Of a stretch of 64,000 nucleotides of DNA, positions 17,075 to 25,760 are shown one piece after another; the stretch's first letter is position 1, and each line of letters opens with the position of its first letter. Below the pieces are notes generated by a model. That model was not told where the DNA came from, ran no database searches, and saw only the letters and a program-made list of their open reading frames with translations. This DNA is from Acidimicrobiia bacterium (GTDB taxonomy: Bacteria; Actinomycetota; Acidimicrobiia; Spongiisociales; JAHEDJ01). Position numbers and translations under genes: made by a program. The stretch covers positions 62,001-126,000 of the forward strand of contig DATIPS010000023.1 in NCBI GenBank assembly GCA_035471805.1. The letters are read 5' to 3'.

Positions 17075-18970
17075 TCAGGCCCCGATCTTCTCTACCCGGA
17101 TTGCGGAAGCCTTGAACTCTGCGGTTCCGGACCGTGGATCCCAGGCGTCGATCGTCAACACGTTGACGTCCACCTCCGCCGGAAAATGAAAAGCCATGAA
17201 GGCCAGTCCCGGCCGGAGATTCCGATCCACTCGTACGGGCGCCTCCACTGCACCTCGCCGCGAGACCACCCTCACCACCTCGCCGGCTTCGACCCCGAGG
17301 TTGCGGACGTCGTCCGGATCGAGATCGATCGTCCCTCCCAACCGCTTCGGCGACGACATCTGCCCGGTCTGGACGCCTGTGTTGTACGACTCGAGGTGGC
17401 GGCCCGTTGTCAGCCTGATCGGATACTCCTCGGTCAGTTCATCCACGGGTGCAACATGCTCGACCGGCACGAACGGGGCAAGCGGACCCTCGGGAGGATC
17501 CGCCCACAAGCGTCCGTGGAGAAACAGATCACCCGGATCATCCTCAGAACGGCACGGCCACTGCAGGCCACCCTCTGCCTCCAGCCGGGCATAACTCATT
17601 CCGGCGTGCATGGGAGAGAGCTTCCGGAGTTCGTCCCAAATCTCCTCGGCCGACGGCTCGCCCAGGTCGGTGCCCAGTCTTGAAGCGACGGCAGAGATGA
17701 TGTCGGTATCGGTTCTTGCCCCTCGGGGAGCTTCCACGGCCTTGCGCACTCGCTGGACGCGACGTTCCGATGAGGTGACCGTGCCGTCGGCCTCGGCCCA
17801 GGATGCCGCAGCCGGCAGCACAACGTCCGCCATCTCGGCGGTCTTGGTCAGATAGAGGTCCTGAACGATGAGCGAATCGAGACCTCCCAGCAGATCCCGA
17901 ACCCGCTCGGCCTGCGCCTCGCTCTGGGCGGGGTTCTCACCGATCACGTAGAGACTGTGCAGGTGGCCCTGCTCCATCGCATCGAACATCTGGCTGATAT
18001 TCCAGCCGGATGTTGCCGGAAGCGGCTTTCCCCAGGCGACCTCGAACTTCGATCTGAGCTCGTCGTTCTCGACGTCCTGAAAGCCGGGGAGCTTGTTCGG
18101 CAAGGCTCCCATGTCGCCTCCACCCTGCACGTTGTTCTGTCCTCGAATGGGCACCAGCCCAGACCCGTACCGACCCACGTGCCCGGTGAGGAGGGCGAGG
18201 TTGATGAGAGCAAACACGTTGTCGGACCCGTTGTGGTGTTCGGTGATTCCCAGGGTCCAGCAGAGTTGGGCGGTGCCGGCCTTGGCGTAGGCATGGGCGA
18301 GTTCGCGGATTCCTTCCGCCGGGACACCGGTGACGGCTTCCGCTCGCTCGAGTGTCCACGGTTCGACCGATTCCCGGTACCGATCGAAGCCGGTGGTTGC
18401 AGATCGAATGAACTCGTCGTTGGTCAAACCGGCCGCGATGATCTCGCGCCCGACCGCATTGGCGAGGGCGATATCTGAGCCAACGTCGATTCCCAGCCAC
18501 AAATCGGACCACTGCGCCGAAGAAGACCTTCTCGGGTCGATCGTGTAGAGAGGGGCTCCGTTTCGCAGCCCCTTCAGAAGGTGGTGGAAAAAGATCGGGT
18601 GGGTCTCGCGGGCGTTCGAACCCCACAGGATGATGAGATCCGTCTGCTCGATCTCCTCATAGGAGCTGGTTCCGCCTCCCGCCCCAAAAACCGTCGCCAG
18701 ACCGACGACGCTGGGAGCGTGTCAGGTGCGGTTACATGAATCTATGTTGTTGCTGCCTACCGCCACACGGATGAACTTCTGTGCGAAGAAGTTCATCTCG
18801 TTGGTGGCTTTCGAACAGCTGAACATCCCGAACGAGTCCGGACCGTGATCCTCCACGGCGCTCCGGATGCCTTGAGCGGCCCGGTCTAGCGCGTGGTCCC
18901 ACGAGGTTGGACGGAGTTCGCCGTCCTCCCGGACCAGCGGCTGGGTCAGCCGCTCGTTTCGTCGGTTCAC
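17075..18970 (-). CDS. fdhA: Formate dehydrogenase catalytic subunit, selenoprotein (in-frame TGA)
   Basis: 631-residue bis-MGD molybdopterin (Mo or W) subunit oxidising formate to CO2. An in-frame TGA at 18722-18724 (residue 83) lies in NNIDSCNRT-U-HAPSVVGL, exactly where FdhF-type enzymes have Sec (or Cys). I read the frame through to 17075 with no other stop. A SECIS-like hairpin follows. Later motifs include WGSNARETHP, IRGQNNVQGGGDMGALPN and a C-terminal molydopterin dinucleotide-binding domain (TTGRHLESYNTG). The N-terminal [4Fe-4S] domain of normal FdhA is absent: GTG 18970 has AAGGAGG 6 nt upstream and an in-frame stop just before it. That domain is supplied by the 14321-15238 gene. 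Confidence 0.93.
18692..18710 (-). promoter_or_regulatory. SECIS-like hairpin of fdhA
   Basis: Starting 12 nt after UGA 18722-18724: a 7-bp stem (CGTCGTC pairing with GGCGACG, one G-U) closed by the loop GGUCU at nt 19-23 after the UGA. This is the same loop and spacing as the E. coli fdhF SECIS, which binds SelB. Confidence 0.88.
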
Positions 18971-18976
18971 ACTGCA

Positions 18977-18983
18977 CCTCCTT
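18977..18983 (-). promoter_or_regulatory. Shine-Dalgarno fixing the fdhA start
   Basis: AAGGAGG lies 6 nt before GTG 18970, with an in-frame TGA overlapping its 5' side. It shows that the catalytic subunit really begins without the usual N-terminal Fe-S domain. Confidence 0.8.
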
Positions 18984-19010
18984 CACACAGAAGCTAGCGC
19001 GTCCTCCCGG

Positions 19011-19059
19011 TTTCTCGGCAATGTTGTCAATCCCCGAGAGCAACAGCATTGCTGAGAAA
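19011..19059. repeat. 49-bp palindromic repeat, locus A unit 1
   Basis: Member of a dispersed family with arms TTTCTCRGCAATRC and GYATTGCYGAGAAA around a 21-25-nt centre. Seven units occur at four loci in this window. Here the arms match at 11 of 12 positions, with the twelfth a G-U in RNA. The centre resembles the reverse complement of the locus B centres, so this unit is inverted. It lies between the threonine dehydratase and fdhA. Confidence 0.85.
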
Positions 19060-19070
19060 GTCGGAGGGGG

Positions 19071-19119
19071 TTTCTCGGCAATACTGTTGTTCTCCGCCAA
19101 CGTCTGTATTGCTGAGAAA
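19071..19119. repeat. 49-bp palindromic repeat, locus A unit 2
   Basis: Same family, 11 bp after unit 1, ending 5 bp from the threonine dehydratase stop. Arms pair over 14 positions with one G-U. The centre begins CTGTTGTTCTCC. Confidence 0.85.
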
Positions 19120-19124
19120 ATCGG

Positions 19125-20060
19125 TCAGCGGTCGAGCCAGCGGAAATCCGTGTTACCCCCACTGATGATCACGCCCACCCGGCGCCCTTGGATGTTCATT
19201 TTGCGAACGGCGGCCAAGCCGACTGCACCGGAGGGTTCCACAACGACCTTCATCCGTTCGAGGTGGAATCGGGCCGAGTCGACGATCTCCGCTTCGGATA
19301 CGGTCACGATTTCGACCAGGTGTTCCTGCAGAATGGCGAAGTTCCGCCTTCCCAAACCGGTGAGCAGGCCGTCGCCGAGAGTCTGAGGATTCGACACGGC
19401 CGGGTACAGCACCCCATCCCGCAATGATCGGAAAGCATCATCGACTGCCTCAGGCTCGGCTCCGATCACGCGAATCTGATCGTCGACGGCATGAGCCGCA
19501 ATGGCTGATCCGCTCAGAAGTCCGCCTCCTCCGACGGGCGCAACGAGGACATCCAGGCCGGGCGCGTCTTCCAGCAGTTCCAAAGCAGCCGTCCCCTGGC
19601 CGGCTATCACCATTGCATTGTCGTACGGGTGGATGAGTACGGCACCCGTCTCGGCAACCAGCCGGCGCGTGGTTTCCTCCCTCTCGGCCTGTTTACAGAA
19701 CACGATTTCCGCGCCGTAGCCGCGGACAGCATCGACCTTCACGGCCGGCGCGTGATCCGGCATCACGACCCAGGCGCGAATTCCCCGCACCGAGGCGGCA
19801 TAGGCAAGTGCCTGACCGTGGTTTCCCGATGAGTGGGTGGCAACACCCCTACTCGCCTCGTCTGCAGACAACGCAAGCACGGCGTTCGTTGCGCCCCGTG
19901 CCTTGAAAGCTCCGACCTTCTGCAAGTTCTCACACTTGAAGAACACCTCCGCGTCGAGTTCTCGATTCAGGGTTGAGGAGCTCAATACAGGCGGCCGCCG
20001 CACGAACGGCTCTATCCGTTTGGAGGCCGCCAGCACGTCGTCGAAGGTGGGGATGTCCAT
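19125..20060 (-). CDS. PLP-dependent threonine/serine dehydratase
   Basis: 311-residue fold-type II PLP enzyme. The Schiff-base lysine is in GAFKARGA (about residue 53), Asn/Ser contacts in SSGNHGQA, and the phosphate-binding loop is GGGGLLSG (about 175). It probably deaminates L-threonine or L-serine. There is no C-terminal ACT regulatory domain, so it resembles catabolic TdcB or serine racemase rather than IlvA; racemase activity cannot be excluded. The ATG at 20060 (MDIPTF) was preferred over a much longer upstream frame that overlaps aceE. It diverges from aceE with 73 bp between them, and palindromic repeats begin 5 bp past its stop. Confidence 0.85.
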   Translation of the reverse strand: MDIPTFDDVLAASKRIEPFVRRPPVLSSSTLNRELDAEVFFKCENLQKVGAFKARGATNAVLALSADEASRGVATHSSGNHGQALAYAASVRGIRAWVVMPDHAPAVKVDAVRGYGAEIVFCKQAEREETTRRLVAETGAVLIHPYDNAMVIAGQGTAALELLEDAPGLDVLVAPVGGGGLLSGSAIAAHAVDDQIRVIGAEPEAVDDAFRSLRDGVLYPAVSNPQTLGDGLLTGLGRRNFAILQEHLVEIVTVSEAEIVDSARFHLERMKVVVEPSGAVGLAAVRKMNIQGRRVGVIISGGNTDFRWLDR

Positions 20061-20133
20061 GGCGGAGAGTGTACGCGGCACCGTCAAAACCGTTGTGCAG
20101 GTATTCTCGGTGTTCACCGTTTCTAGGGGCCCA

Positions 20134-22818
20134 ATGATCATCGACGAGTTCATCCAGCAGTTTCCGGATGCCGATCCCGACGAGACTCGCGAGTGGCTCG
20201 ACTCACTCGACGCGGCCGTCGGCCATGCGGGCCCGCGGCGCGGACAGTATCTGATCAGCCGGTTGATAAAACGCGCCAGGGAGATCGGCGTCGATGTTCC
20301 TGCTCTGGTGTCGACCCCGTACATCAACAGCATTCCGCCCGAAGAAGAACCCTGGTTCCCGGGCGATGAGCAGATGGAACGGCGGATTCGCAGAGCCATC
20401 CGGTGGAACGCGGCAGTCATGGTCATCAAAGCCAACTACGTAGCGGAAGGAATCGGCGGACACCTTTCGACCTTTGCGTCGTCTGCTGCGCTCTACGACG
20501 TGGGATTCAATCATTTCTTCCGTGGAAAGGAGGACGGCCTGCCGGGCGACTCCGTCTATTTCCAGGGCCATGCCGCCCCCGGAATATACGCACGGGCCTA
20601 CCTCGAGGGGCGGATCACCGAGGAGCAACTGGATCACTTCCGGCGCGAGATCGCCGGCAACGGGCTTTCGTCGTACCCCCATCCCCGGCTGATGCCCGAC
20701 TTCTGGGAGTTTCCGACGGTTTCGATGGGACTCGGACCGATCAATTCGATCTATCACGCCCGCTTCCTGAAATACCTGCACAACCGTCGTATCGACGACG
20801 CAGGTCAATCCCGGGTTTGGTCATTCCTGGGAGACGGCGAGACCGACGAACCTGAGACGCTCGGATCAATCACGCTCGCCGCTCGGGAGAAACTGGACAA
20901 TCTGACCTGGGTCATCAACTGCAACCTTCAGAGGCTCGATGGACCGGTACGCGGCAACGGGAAGATCATTCAGGAACTCGAAGCGATATTCCGTGGGGCA
21001 GGCTGGAACGTCATCAAGGTCATCTGGGGCTCGAACTGGGATCCGCTGCTCGCGGCCGATGCCGGCTCGGTACTGGTCGACAACATGAACCGCCGGGTGG
21101 ACGGCGACTACCAGCGCTACAAGGCTCACGACGGCGCCTACGTGCGGGAGCATTTCTTCGGCCCCGACCCACGCCTCCGCCACATGGTCGAGCACATGAC
21201 CGACGATGAGATCTGGGCACTCCGTCGCGGCGGACACGACTACAAGAAGCTCTATGCGGCATACAAACGAGCCACGGAACTCACCGGAGCCCCGACCGTG
21301 ATCCTCGCCAAGACGATCAAAGGATGGACGCTTGGACCGGATGTCGAGGGCCGGAACGCGACTCATCAGATCAAGAAGCTGAACAACGCCCAGCTGATGA
21401 AGCTTCGCACGCGGCTCTCGCTCGACGACGTCATCCCGCCGCTCGGCGATGACGATGAACCTCCATACCTGAAGTTCGAAGAGAACTCCCCCGAGTACAA
21501 CTATCTGATGGAACGTCGCAGGGCGCTCGACGGACCACTCCCCTCGCGTCGAACGACCATCAGACGGCCGCTGACCCTGCCGGATCCCGCCGTGTTTGCA
21601 GAGTTCGACGGCGGATCGGGAAAGAACGAAGTGTCGACGACCATGGCGTTCACGAGACTCCTCCGCAACATGGCGCGTGATGAGCAGTTTGGACCGAGAG
21701 TCGTCCCGATCATTCCGGACGAGGGCCGGACATTCGGGATGGACGCGCTCTTCAAAGAGCTCGCCATATACGCCTCTGAAGGCCAGAAGTACGAACCGGT
21801 CGACGCGCAGCTGCTGCTCTCCTACACGGAGCGGAAGGACGGACAAATCCTCGAGGAAGGCATCACCGAGGCCGGCTCCATGGCAAGCTTCACCGCCGCC
21901 GCCACGTCGTATGCGACCCGGGGCGTACCGATGGTTCCATTCTTCGCCTTCTATTCGATGTTCGGATTCCAGCGAGTCGGTGATCTCATCTGGGCCGCCG
22001 CCGACAGCCGGGCGAAGGGTTTCCTGCTCGGGGCCACAGCCGGGAGAACCACGCTGGCCGGCGAAGGACTCCAGCATCAGGATGGCCATAGCCTCCTGCT
22101 CGCCTCGGCTGTCCCTGCCTGTGAGGCCTACGACCCGGCCTTCGCCTACGAGATGGCGACAATCATCCGTAGGGGCCTCGATCGGATGTACCGCGACAAC
22201 GAAGACGTCTTCTACTACCTCACGATCTACAACGAGAACTACGTCCAGCCTCCAAAACCGGACAACGTCGATGATGGAATCATGGCCGGCCTCTATCGGT
22301 GGGATGGCGCTCCAGAAGGTGCCAGCCACAAGGCAGCGATTCTCTTCTCCGGTTCGACGCATACCGCGGCTCGTCTGGCTCGCCAAGAACTGGCCGAGAA
22401 CTTCGATGTCGGTGCAGAGTTGTGGTCGGCAACTTCATACAAGAAGCTGCGTGAAGACGCGCTGGCCACCGATCGATGGAACAGACTCCATCCCGGTGAG
22501 GAGCAACGCTATCCCTACGTCGACCGGCTGTCGGCGGTGGGTGGTCCGATCGTTGCGGTCACCGATTTCGTGCAGGCCGTCCCCGATTCAATCGCTCGGT
22601 GGGTTCCCGGAACGTACCTCACGTTGGGGACAGACGGCTACGGGCGCTCGGACACGAGGGAGGCGCTGCGACGCTTTTTCGAGATCGATGCCGGACACAT
22701 CGTCGTTGCCGTTCTGTCAGGCCTCGCCCGTGACGGCGAGATTCCGACCGAGCGGGTCGTCGAGGCGCTCGAGCGATACGACATCGATCCGGATCAACCT
22801 GATCCGTTCACGGTCTGA
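20134..22818 (+). CDS. aceE: Pyruvate dehydrogenase E1 component, homodimeric
   Basis: 894-residue thiamine-diphosphate enzyme that decarboxylates pyruvate and acetylates the E2 lipoyl group. Length and order match AceE (887 in E. coli). Evidence includes FFRGKEDG and QGHAAPGIYARA, the ThDP motif GDGETDEPE ending NCNLQRLDG (about 232-262), the central domain with GRTFGMD, and AGRTTLAGEGLQHQDG. The ATG at 20134 was chosen because MIIDEFIQQFPD resembles family N termini; the open frame extends upstream over the opposite gene. No E2 or E3 genes are adjacent. It overlaps the convergent P-loop gene by 11 bp. Confidence 0.95.
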   Translation: MIIDEFIQQFPDADPDETREWLDSLDAAVGHAGPRRGQYLISRLIKRAREIGVDVPALVSTPYINSIPPEEEPWFPGDEQMERRIRRAIRWNAAVMVIKANYVAEGIGGHLSTFASSAALYDVGFNHFFRGKEDGLPGDSVYFQGHAAPGIYARAYLEGRITEEQLDHFRREIAGNGLSSYPHPRLMPDFWEFPTVSMGLGPINSIYHARFLKYLHNRRIDDAGQSRVWSFLGDGETDEPETLGSITLAAREKLDNLTWVINCNLQRLDGPVRGNGKIIQELEAIFRGAGWNVIKVIWGSNWDPLLAADAGSVLVDNMNRRVDGDYQRYKAHDGAYVREHFFGPDPRLRHMVEHMTDDEIWALRRGGHDYKKLYAAYKRATELTGAPTVILAKTIKGWTLGPDVEGRNATHQIKKLNNAQLMKLRTRLSLDDVIPPLGDDDEPPYLKFEENSPEYNYLMERRRALDGPLPSRRTTIRRPLTLPDPAVFAEFDGGSGKNEVSTTMAFTRLLRNMARDEQFGPRVVPIIPDEGRTFGMDALFKELAIYASEGQKYEPVDAQLLLSYTERKDGQILEEGITEAGSMASFTAAATSYATRGVPMVPFFAFYSMFGFQRVGDLIWAAADSRAKGFLLGATAGRTTLAGEGLQHQDGHSLLLASAVPACEAYDPAFAYEMATIIRRGLDRMYRDNEDVFYYLTIYNENYVQPPKPDNVDDGIMAGLYRWDGAPEGASHKAAILFSGSTHTAARLARQELAENFDVGAELWSATSYKKLREDALATDRWNRLHPGEEQRYPYVDRLSAVGGPIVAVTDFVQAVPDSIARWVPGTYLTLGTDGYGRSDTREALRRFFEIDAGHIVVAVLSGLARDGEIPTERVVEALERYDIDPDQPDPFTV

Positions 22819-23752
22819 GCAATCCGAATGCCGCCTCCAGTCGGTTCTGCAGCGCGGCCAGGTCCTTCGCGTCCCAGTATTCCGGTTCGGAACGTAGGAA
22901 CGAAGTCAAGTCGCTCGAGTTGTCGAAGACCGCGGCGGGTACCTGATAGGTGTCGGAACCACTGACTACGTCGATCGTTCCGGGTCGCGTCGCCGAGTCC
23001 ATCAACCAGACGGCATCATCCCCTCCGTAGTCGCTGATCATCACCTGTTCGGGAACGCCGTGGTACAAGATCGAGCCCTCTTCACCGGTCACTGTGCGCT
23101 CCCGATTCTTTCGCCTGCTCTCTTCTGGAGTAACCCTCACGTACAGAATCCGGGCTCGCTCCAGGATCTCCGGAGCGAGCAGCGACAAAGAGTGCCGGTA
23201 TCCCATGGGCGGCACCGGCGGCAGCGAGGAACCGGCCGACACGCCGCGCGCAAACTCAATCACGATCGTGTTTCCCGGCTCCCATCGGCGCGCTGCGATT
23301 TCCTCGAACAGCACCCCGGCCTCGGCTTCGATCCCGAGCTCGATGCGCCTTCTCGAGTGCGGTTCCAACGAGGGGAAGTACGGATCACCTCCGGACTTGT
23401 TCCTGGCCGCCGCCAGCCTATCCGTCAGCCAACGACCGGCCGACGTTTCACGAACAGGACGGTGGGTCAGGAAACCGAAGTCCTCGTTGATCAGGTGAAT
23501 CAGCGTCCCCCAATCACGCGGGTCGACGAATGTGCCGTCGTCGGACGCGAAGAAAGGCGGCTCCAACCCCAGTCCAACTGCTTCTCGAGATAGGCGACGC
23601 ATCAGGTGCACATAGGGGAAGTCGTCGACCTGGACGGTCGCCCCGATTCCGAGGCTGTGACGGCCGACCTCGGGATCGAGCCATTCCAGGTAGCGGCGAA
23701 GCTCGGATTTACCGGAAGCGGGAAGAGCCAGAAGCAGGAGTATCTCGATCAT
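22808..23752 (-). CDS. P-loop NTPase/kinase-like protein of unknown role
   Basis: 314-residue protein with a Walker A-like LALPASGKSELRRYL at the very N terminus (residues about 6-20), typical of nucleotide or sugar kinases and other small P-loop enzymes. An acidic stretch VQVDDFPYVHLMRRL follows. I do not recognise a specific family. The start at 23752 puts the P-loop strand at the N terminus; the upstream leader has no Shine-Dalgarno, and an ATG at 23809 is possible. It converges on and overlaps aceE by 11 bp and diverges from polX, sharing a gap of about 150 bp. Confidence 0.65.
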   Translation of the reverse strand: MIEILLLLALPASGKSELRRYLEWLDPEVGRHSLGIGATVQVDDFPYVHLMRRLSREAVGLGLEPPFFASDDGTFVDPRDWGTLIHLINEDFGFLTHRPVRETSAGRWLTDRLAAARNKSGGDPYFPSLEPHSRRRIELGIEAEAGVLFEEIAARRWEPGNTIVIEFARGVSAGSSLPPVPPMGYRHSLSLLAPEILERARILYVRVTPEESRRKNRERTVTGEEGSILYHGVPEQVMISDYGGDDAVWLMDSATRPGTIDVVSGSDTYQVPAAVFDNSSDLTSFLRSEPEYWDAKDLAALQNRLEAAFGLLRP

Positions 23753-23901
23753 TCGGGGGGAATCTACAGCAGAGAGCGGATCGGCCGAACACGGACGTTC
23801 ATCCGACATGCGCGCCGATACGGCCGTGTGATCCCGATGTGGTGGATCTCCGAATGGTCGACCCACGTAGATCCAGAGGGCCGGCTAGTAGATTCGATTC
23901 G

Positions 23902-25632
23902 GTGGTCACCAAGCGCGACATTCTCTCGCTTCTCGACGAGCTGACCGAACTGACGATCCTCGATGAGGGCGATCCGCAGTCGTTCCGCGTCCGTGCCTAC
24001 GAGAACGCCAGGCGCGCCATCGAAAGCCAGACCGACGGTGTGGTGAGCATGTCGGAAAAGGAGTTGGTTGCACTCAAGGGGATCGGCAAGGGCACCGCCG
24101 CCAAGATCACGGAGTTCGTTTCGACGGGTCGCTCGGAGAAGCTGGAGAGTCTTCGAGCCGAGTACCCGGCCGAGTTCGTGCGACTGACCAAGATTCCGGG
24201 CATCGGGCCCAAAACAGCGCGACGCCTTCGGGATGAGCTGAACATTCATGACCTCGCCGGCCTCGAAGCAGCACTCGATCAGCAACTCCTCCGGAATCTG
24301 CCGGGATTCGGCGCCGGCAAAGAAGAGAAGATCGGACGCGGGATCGACCAACTCGGACTCCGCGGAAAAGAGCAGCGATTCCCCATATCCGAAGCATGGC
24401 CGGTGGCGACGGCCCTGGTGGGAACCCTCGAGAGCCTGCCCGCCGTGGTTCGTGTTCGGGTGTGCGGGAGCCTCCGACGCCTTCGCGAAACGGTGGCCGA
24501 TCTGGATATCGTCGTAGCCACCCATGACCCGGACGCCGTCGGCGCGCACGTAGTCGGCCTGCCGATTGTCGGCGAGGTCCTCGGGCACGGGTCTACCAAG
24601 ACGTCTTTCGTCACGGCGGCCGGGCTACAGGTTGATGTACGTGTCGTGACACCCGATCAATTCGGTGCAGCGGTGCAGTATTTCACAGGGTCGAAAGCCC
24701 ACAACGTCTCGGTCCGGCAAGTCGCCCTCTCGCAGGGCATGACCCTCAATGAGTATGGGTTGACGAGCATCGAGACCGGTGAGGTCATCGCCTCGGCAGC
24801 CGAGGAGGACATCTACCGCTCTCTAGGACTCGAATGGGTTCCACCTCCGATGAGGGAGGGAACCGGCGAGATCGAGGCGGCCGCGACGGGAAGACTGCCG
24901 GACGTCGTCACACTGAACGACATCAAGGGCGATCTGCACGATCACACTGATCGGTCCGGGGACGGACGAGCGTCTCTCGAGCAGATGATTTCCGCAGCGC
25001 AGGAGCATGGGTTCGAGTACCTGGCGATCACCGATCACGGGATCAATCTGACGATCAACGGAGTGGACCGCGCCGGGATGCTGAAACAGAGGCAGGAGAT
25101 CCAGGAGATACAGGATCGGTTCTCCGATCTCCGGATATTGCACGGCTGTGAGTTGAACATCGGCCTCGATGGGACGGTCGACTTCGACGATGCATTCCTG
25201 GCCGGATTCGATTGGTGTGTGGCAAGCATTCACGACGGCTTCGACCGGCCGGCCGCCGAACAGACCATCCGGCTCATCACCGCGATGCAGAATCCGGCAG
25301 TGAACGCCATCGGCCATCTCAGCGGTCGGATGATCGGGCGGCGACCGGGAATCGCGTTCGACATGGAGGCCGTCCTCGAGGCCGCCGCGCTGACGGGAAC
25401 TGCCCTCGAAATCAACGGCGCATTGGAGCGCCTCGACGCGACGCCGGAGGTGATCCGGGCAGGGATCGACCTCGGAGTCCACTTCGTGATCTCGACGGAC
25501 TCCCATCATCCGTCCGAGCTGCGCCGAATGGAATGGGGCGTCGCCAACGCGCAACGCGGCTGGTTGACGCCCGATCGGGTCGTCAACACGTGGCCGTTGA
25601 ACCGAGTCCTCGACTGGATAGGTTCCGTCTGA
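23902..25632 (+). CDS. polX: DNA polymerase/3'-5' exonuclease PolX
   Basis: 576-residue bacterial PolX, a gap-filling repair polymerase fused to a PHP-family exonuclease/AP-endonuclease. N-terminal 8-kDa-like domain and two helix-hairpin-helix motifs (LKGIGKGTAAKI, IPGIGPKTARRL). The polymerase palm has GSLRRLRETVADLDIVV with catalytic Asp pair DLD (about 201-203). The C-terminal PHP domain has GDLHDHTDRSGDG (from about 343), ITDHG, HGCELNI and STDSHHP metal ligands. Start GTG 23902 is chosen by homology to the VTKRDIL-type N terminus; no Shine-Dalgarno is seen. Two palindromic repeats begin 14 bp past the stop. Confidence 0.95.
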   Translation: MVTKRDILSLLDELTELTILDEGDPQSFRVRAYENARRAIESQTDGVVSMSEKELVALKGIGKGTAAKITEFVSTGRSEKLESLRAEYPAEFVRLTKIPGIGPKTARRLRDELNIHDLAGLEAALDQQLLRNLPGFGAGKEEKIGRGIDQLGLRGKEQRFPISEAWPVATALVGTLESLPAVVRVRVCGSLRRLRETVADLDIVVATHDPDAVGAHVVGLPIVGEVLGHGSTKTSFVTAAGLQVDVRVVTPDQFGAAVQYFTGSKAHNVSVRQVALSQGMTLNEYGLTSIETGEVIASAAEEDIYRSLGLEWVPPPMREGTGEIEAAATGRLPDVVTLNDIKGDLHDHTDRSGDGRASLEQMISAAQEHGFEYLAITDHGINLTINGVDRAGMLKQRQEIQEIQDRFSDLRILHGCELNIGLDGTVDFDDAFLAGFDWCVASIHDGFDRPAAEQTIRLITAMQNPAVNAIGHLSGRMIGRRPGIAFDMEAVLEAAALTGTALEINGALERLDATPEVIRAGIDLGVHFVISTDSHHPSELRRMEWGVANAQRGWLTPDRVVNTWPLNRVLDWIGSV

Positions 25633-25646
25633 GCGGTTGGGACACT

Positions 25647-25695
25647 TTTCTCCGCAATACTGTGGTTCTGGGGGATCAACAGCATTGCCTGGAAA
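25647..25695. repeat. 49-bp palindromic repeat, locus B unit 1
   Basis: Same family as locus A. Arms TTTCTCCGCAATAC and GCATTGCCTGGAAA are more diverged. The inner parts CTGT and ACAG extend the stem. Centre CTGTGGTTCTGGGG. Confidence 0.8.
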
Positions 25696-25706
25696 ACCCC
25701 AATGAA

Positions 25707-25755
25707 GTTCTCGGCAATACTGTGGTTCTGGGGCATCATCAGCATTGCTGAGAAA
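25707..25755. repeat. 49-bp palindromic repeat, locus B unit 2
   Basis: Direct repeat of unit 1 after an 11-bp spacer, with the same CTGTGGTTCTGGGG centre. It ends 5 bp from the stop of the convergent permease gene. Confidence 0.85.
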
Positions 25756-25760
25756 CCTGA

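Noticed and set aside
18722..18724. In-frame stop splitting a formate dehydrogenase gene into a pseudogene
   Set aside because: The codon is exactly at the Sec position, the frame stays open on both sides, and a SECIS-like hairpin follows. Recoding explains it better than decay.
19011..19119. CRISPR array
   Set aside because: Units are palindromic pairs at gene ends with 11-bp spacers and no run of unique 30-bp spacers; no cas genes are present.
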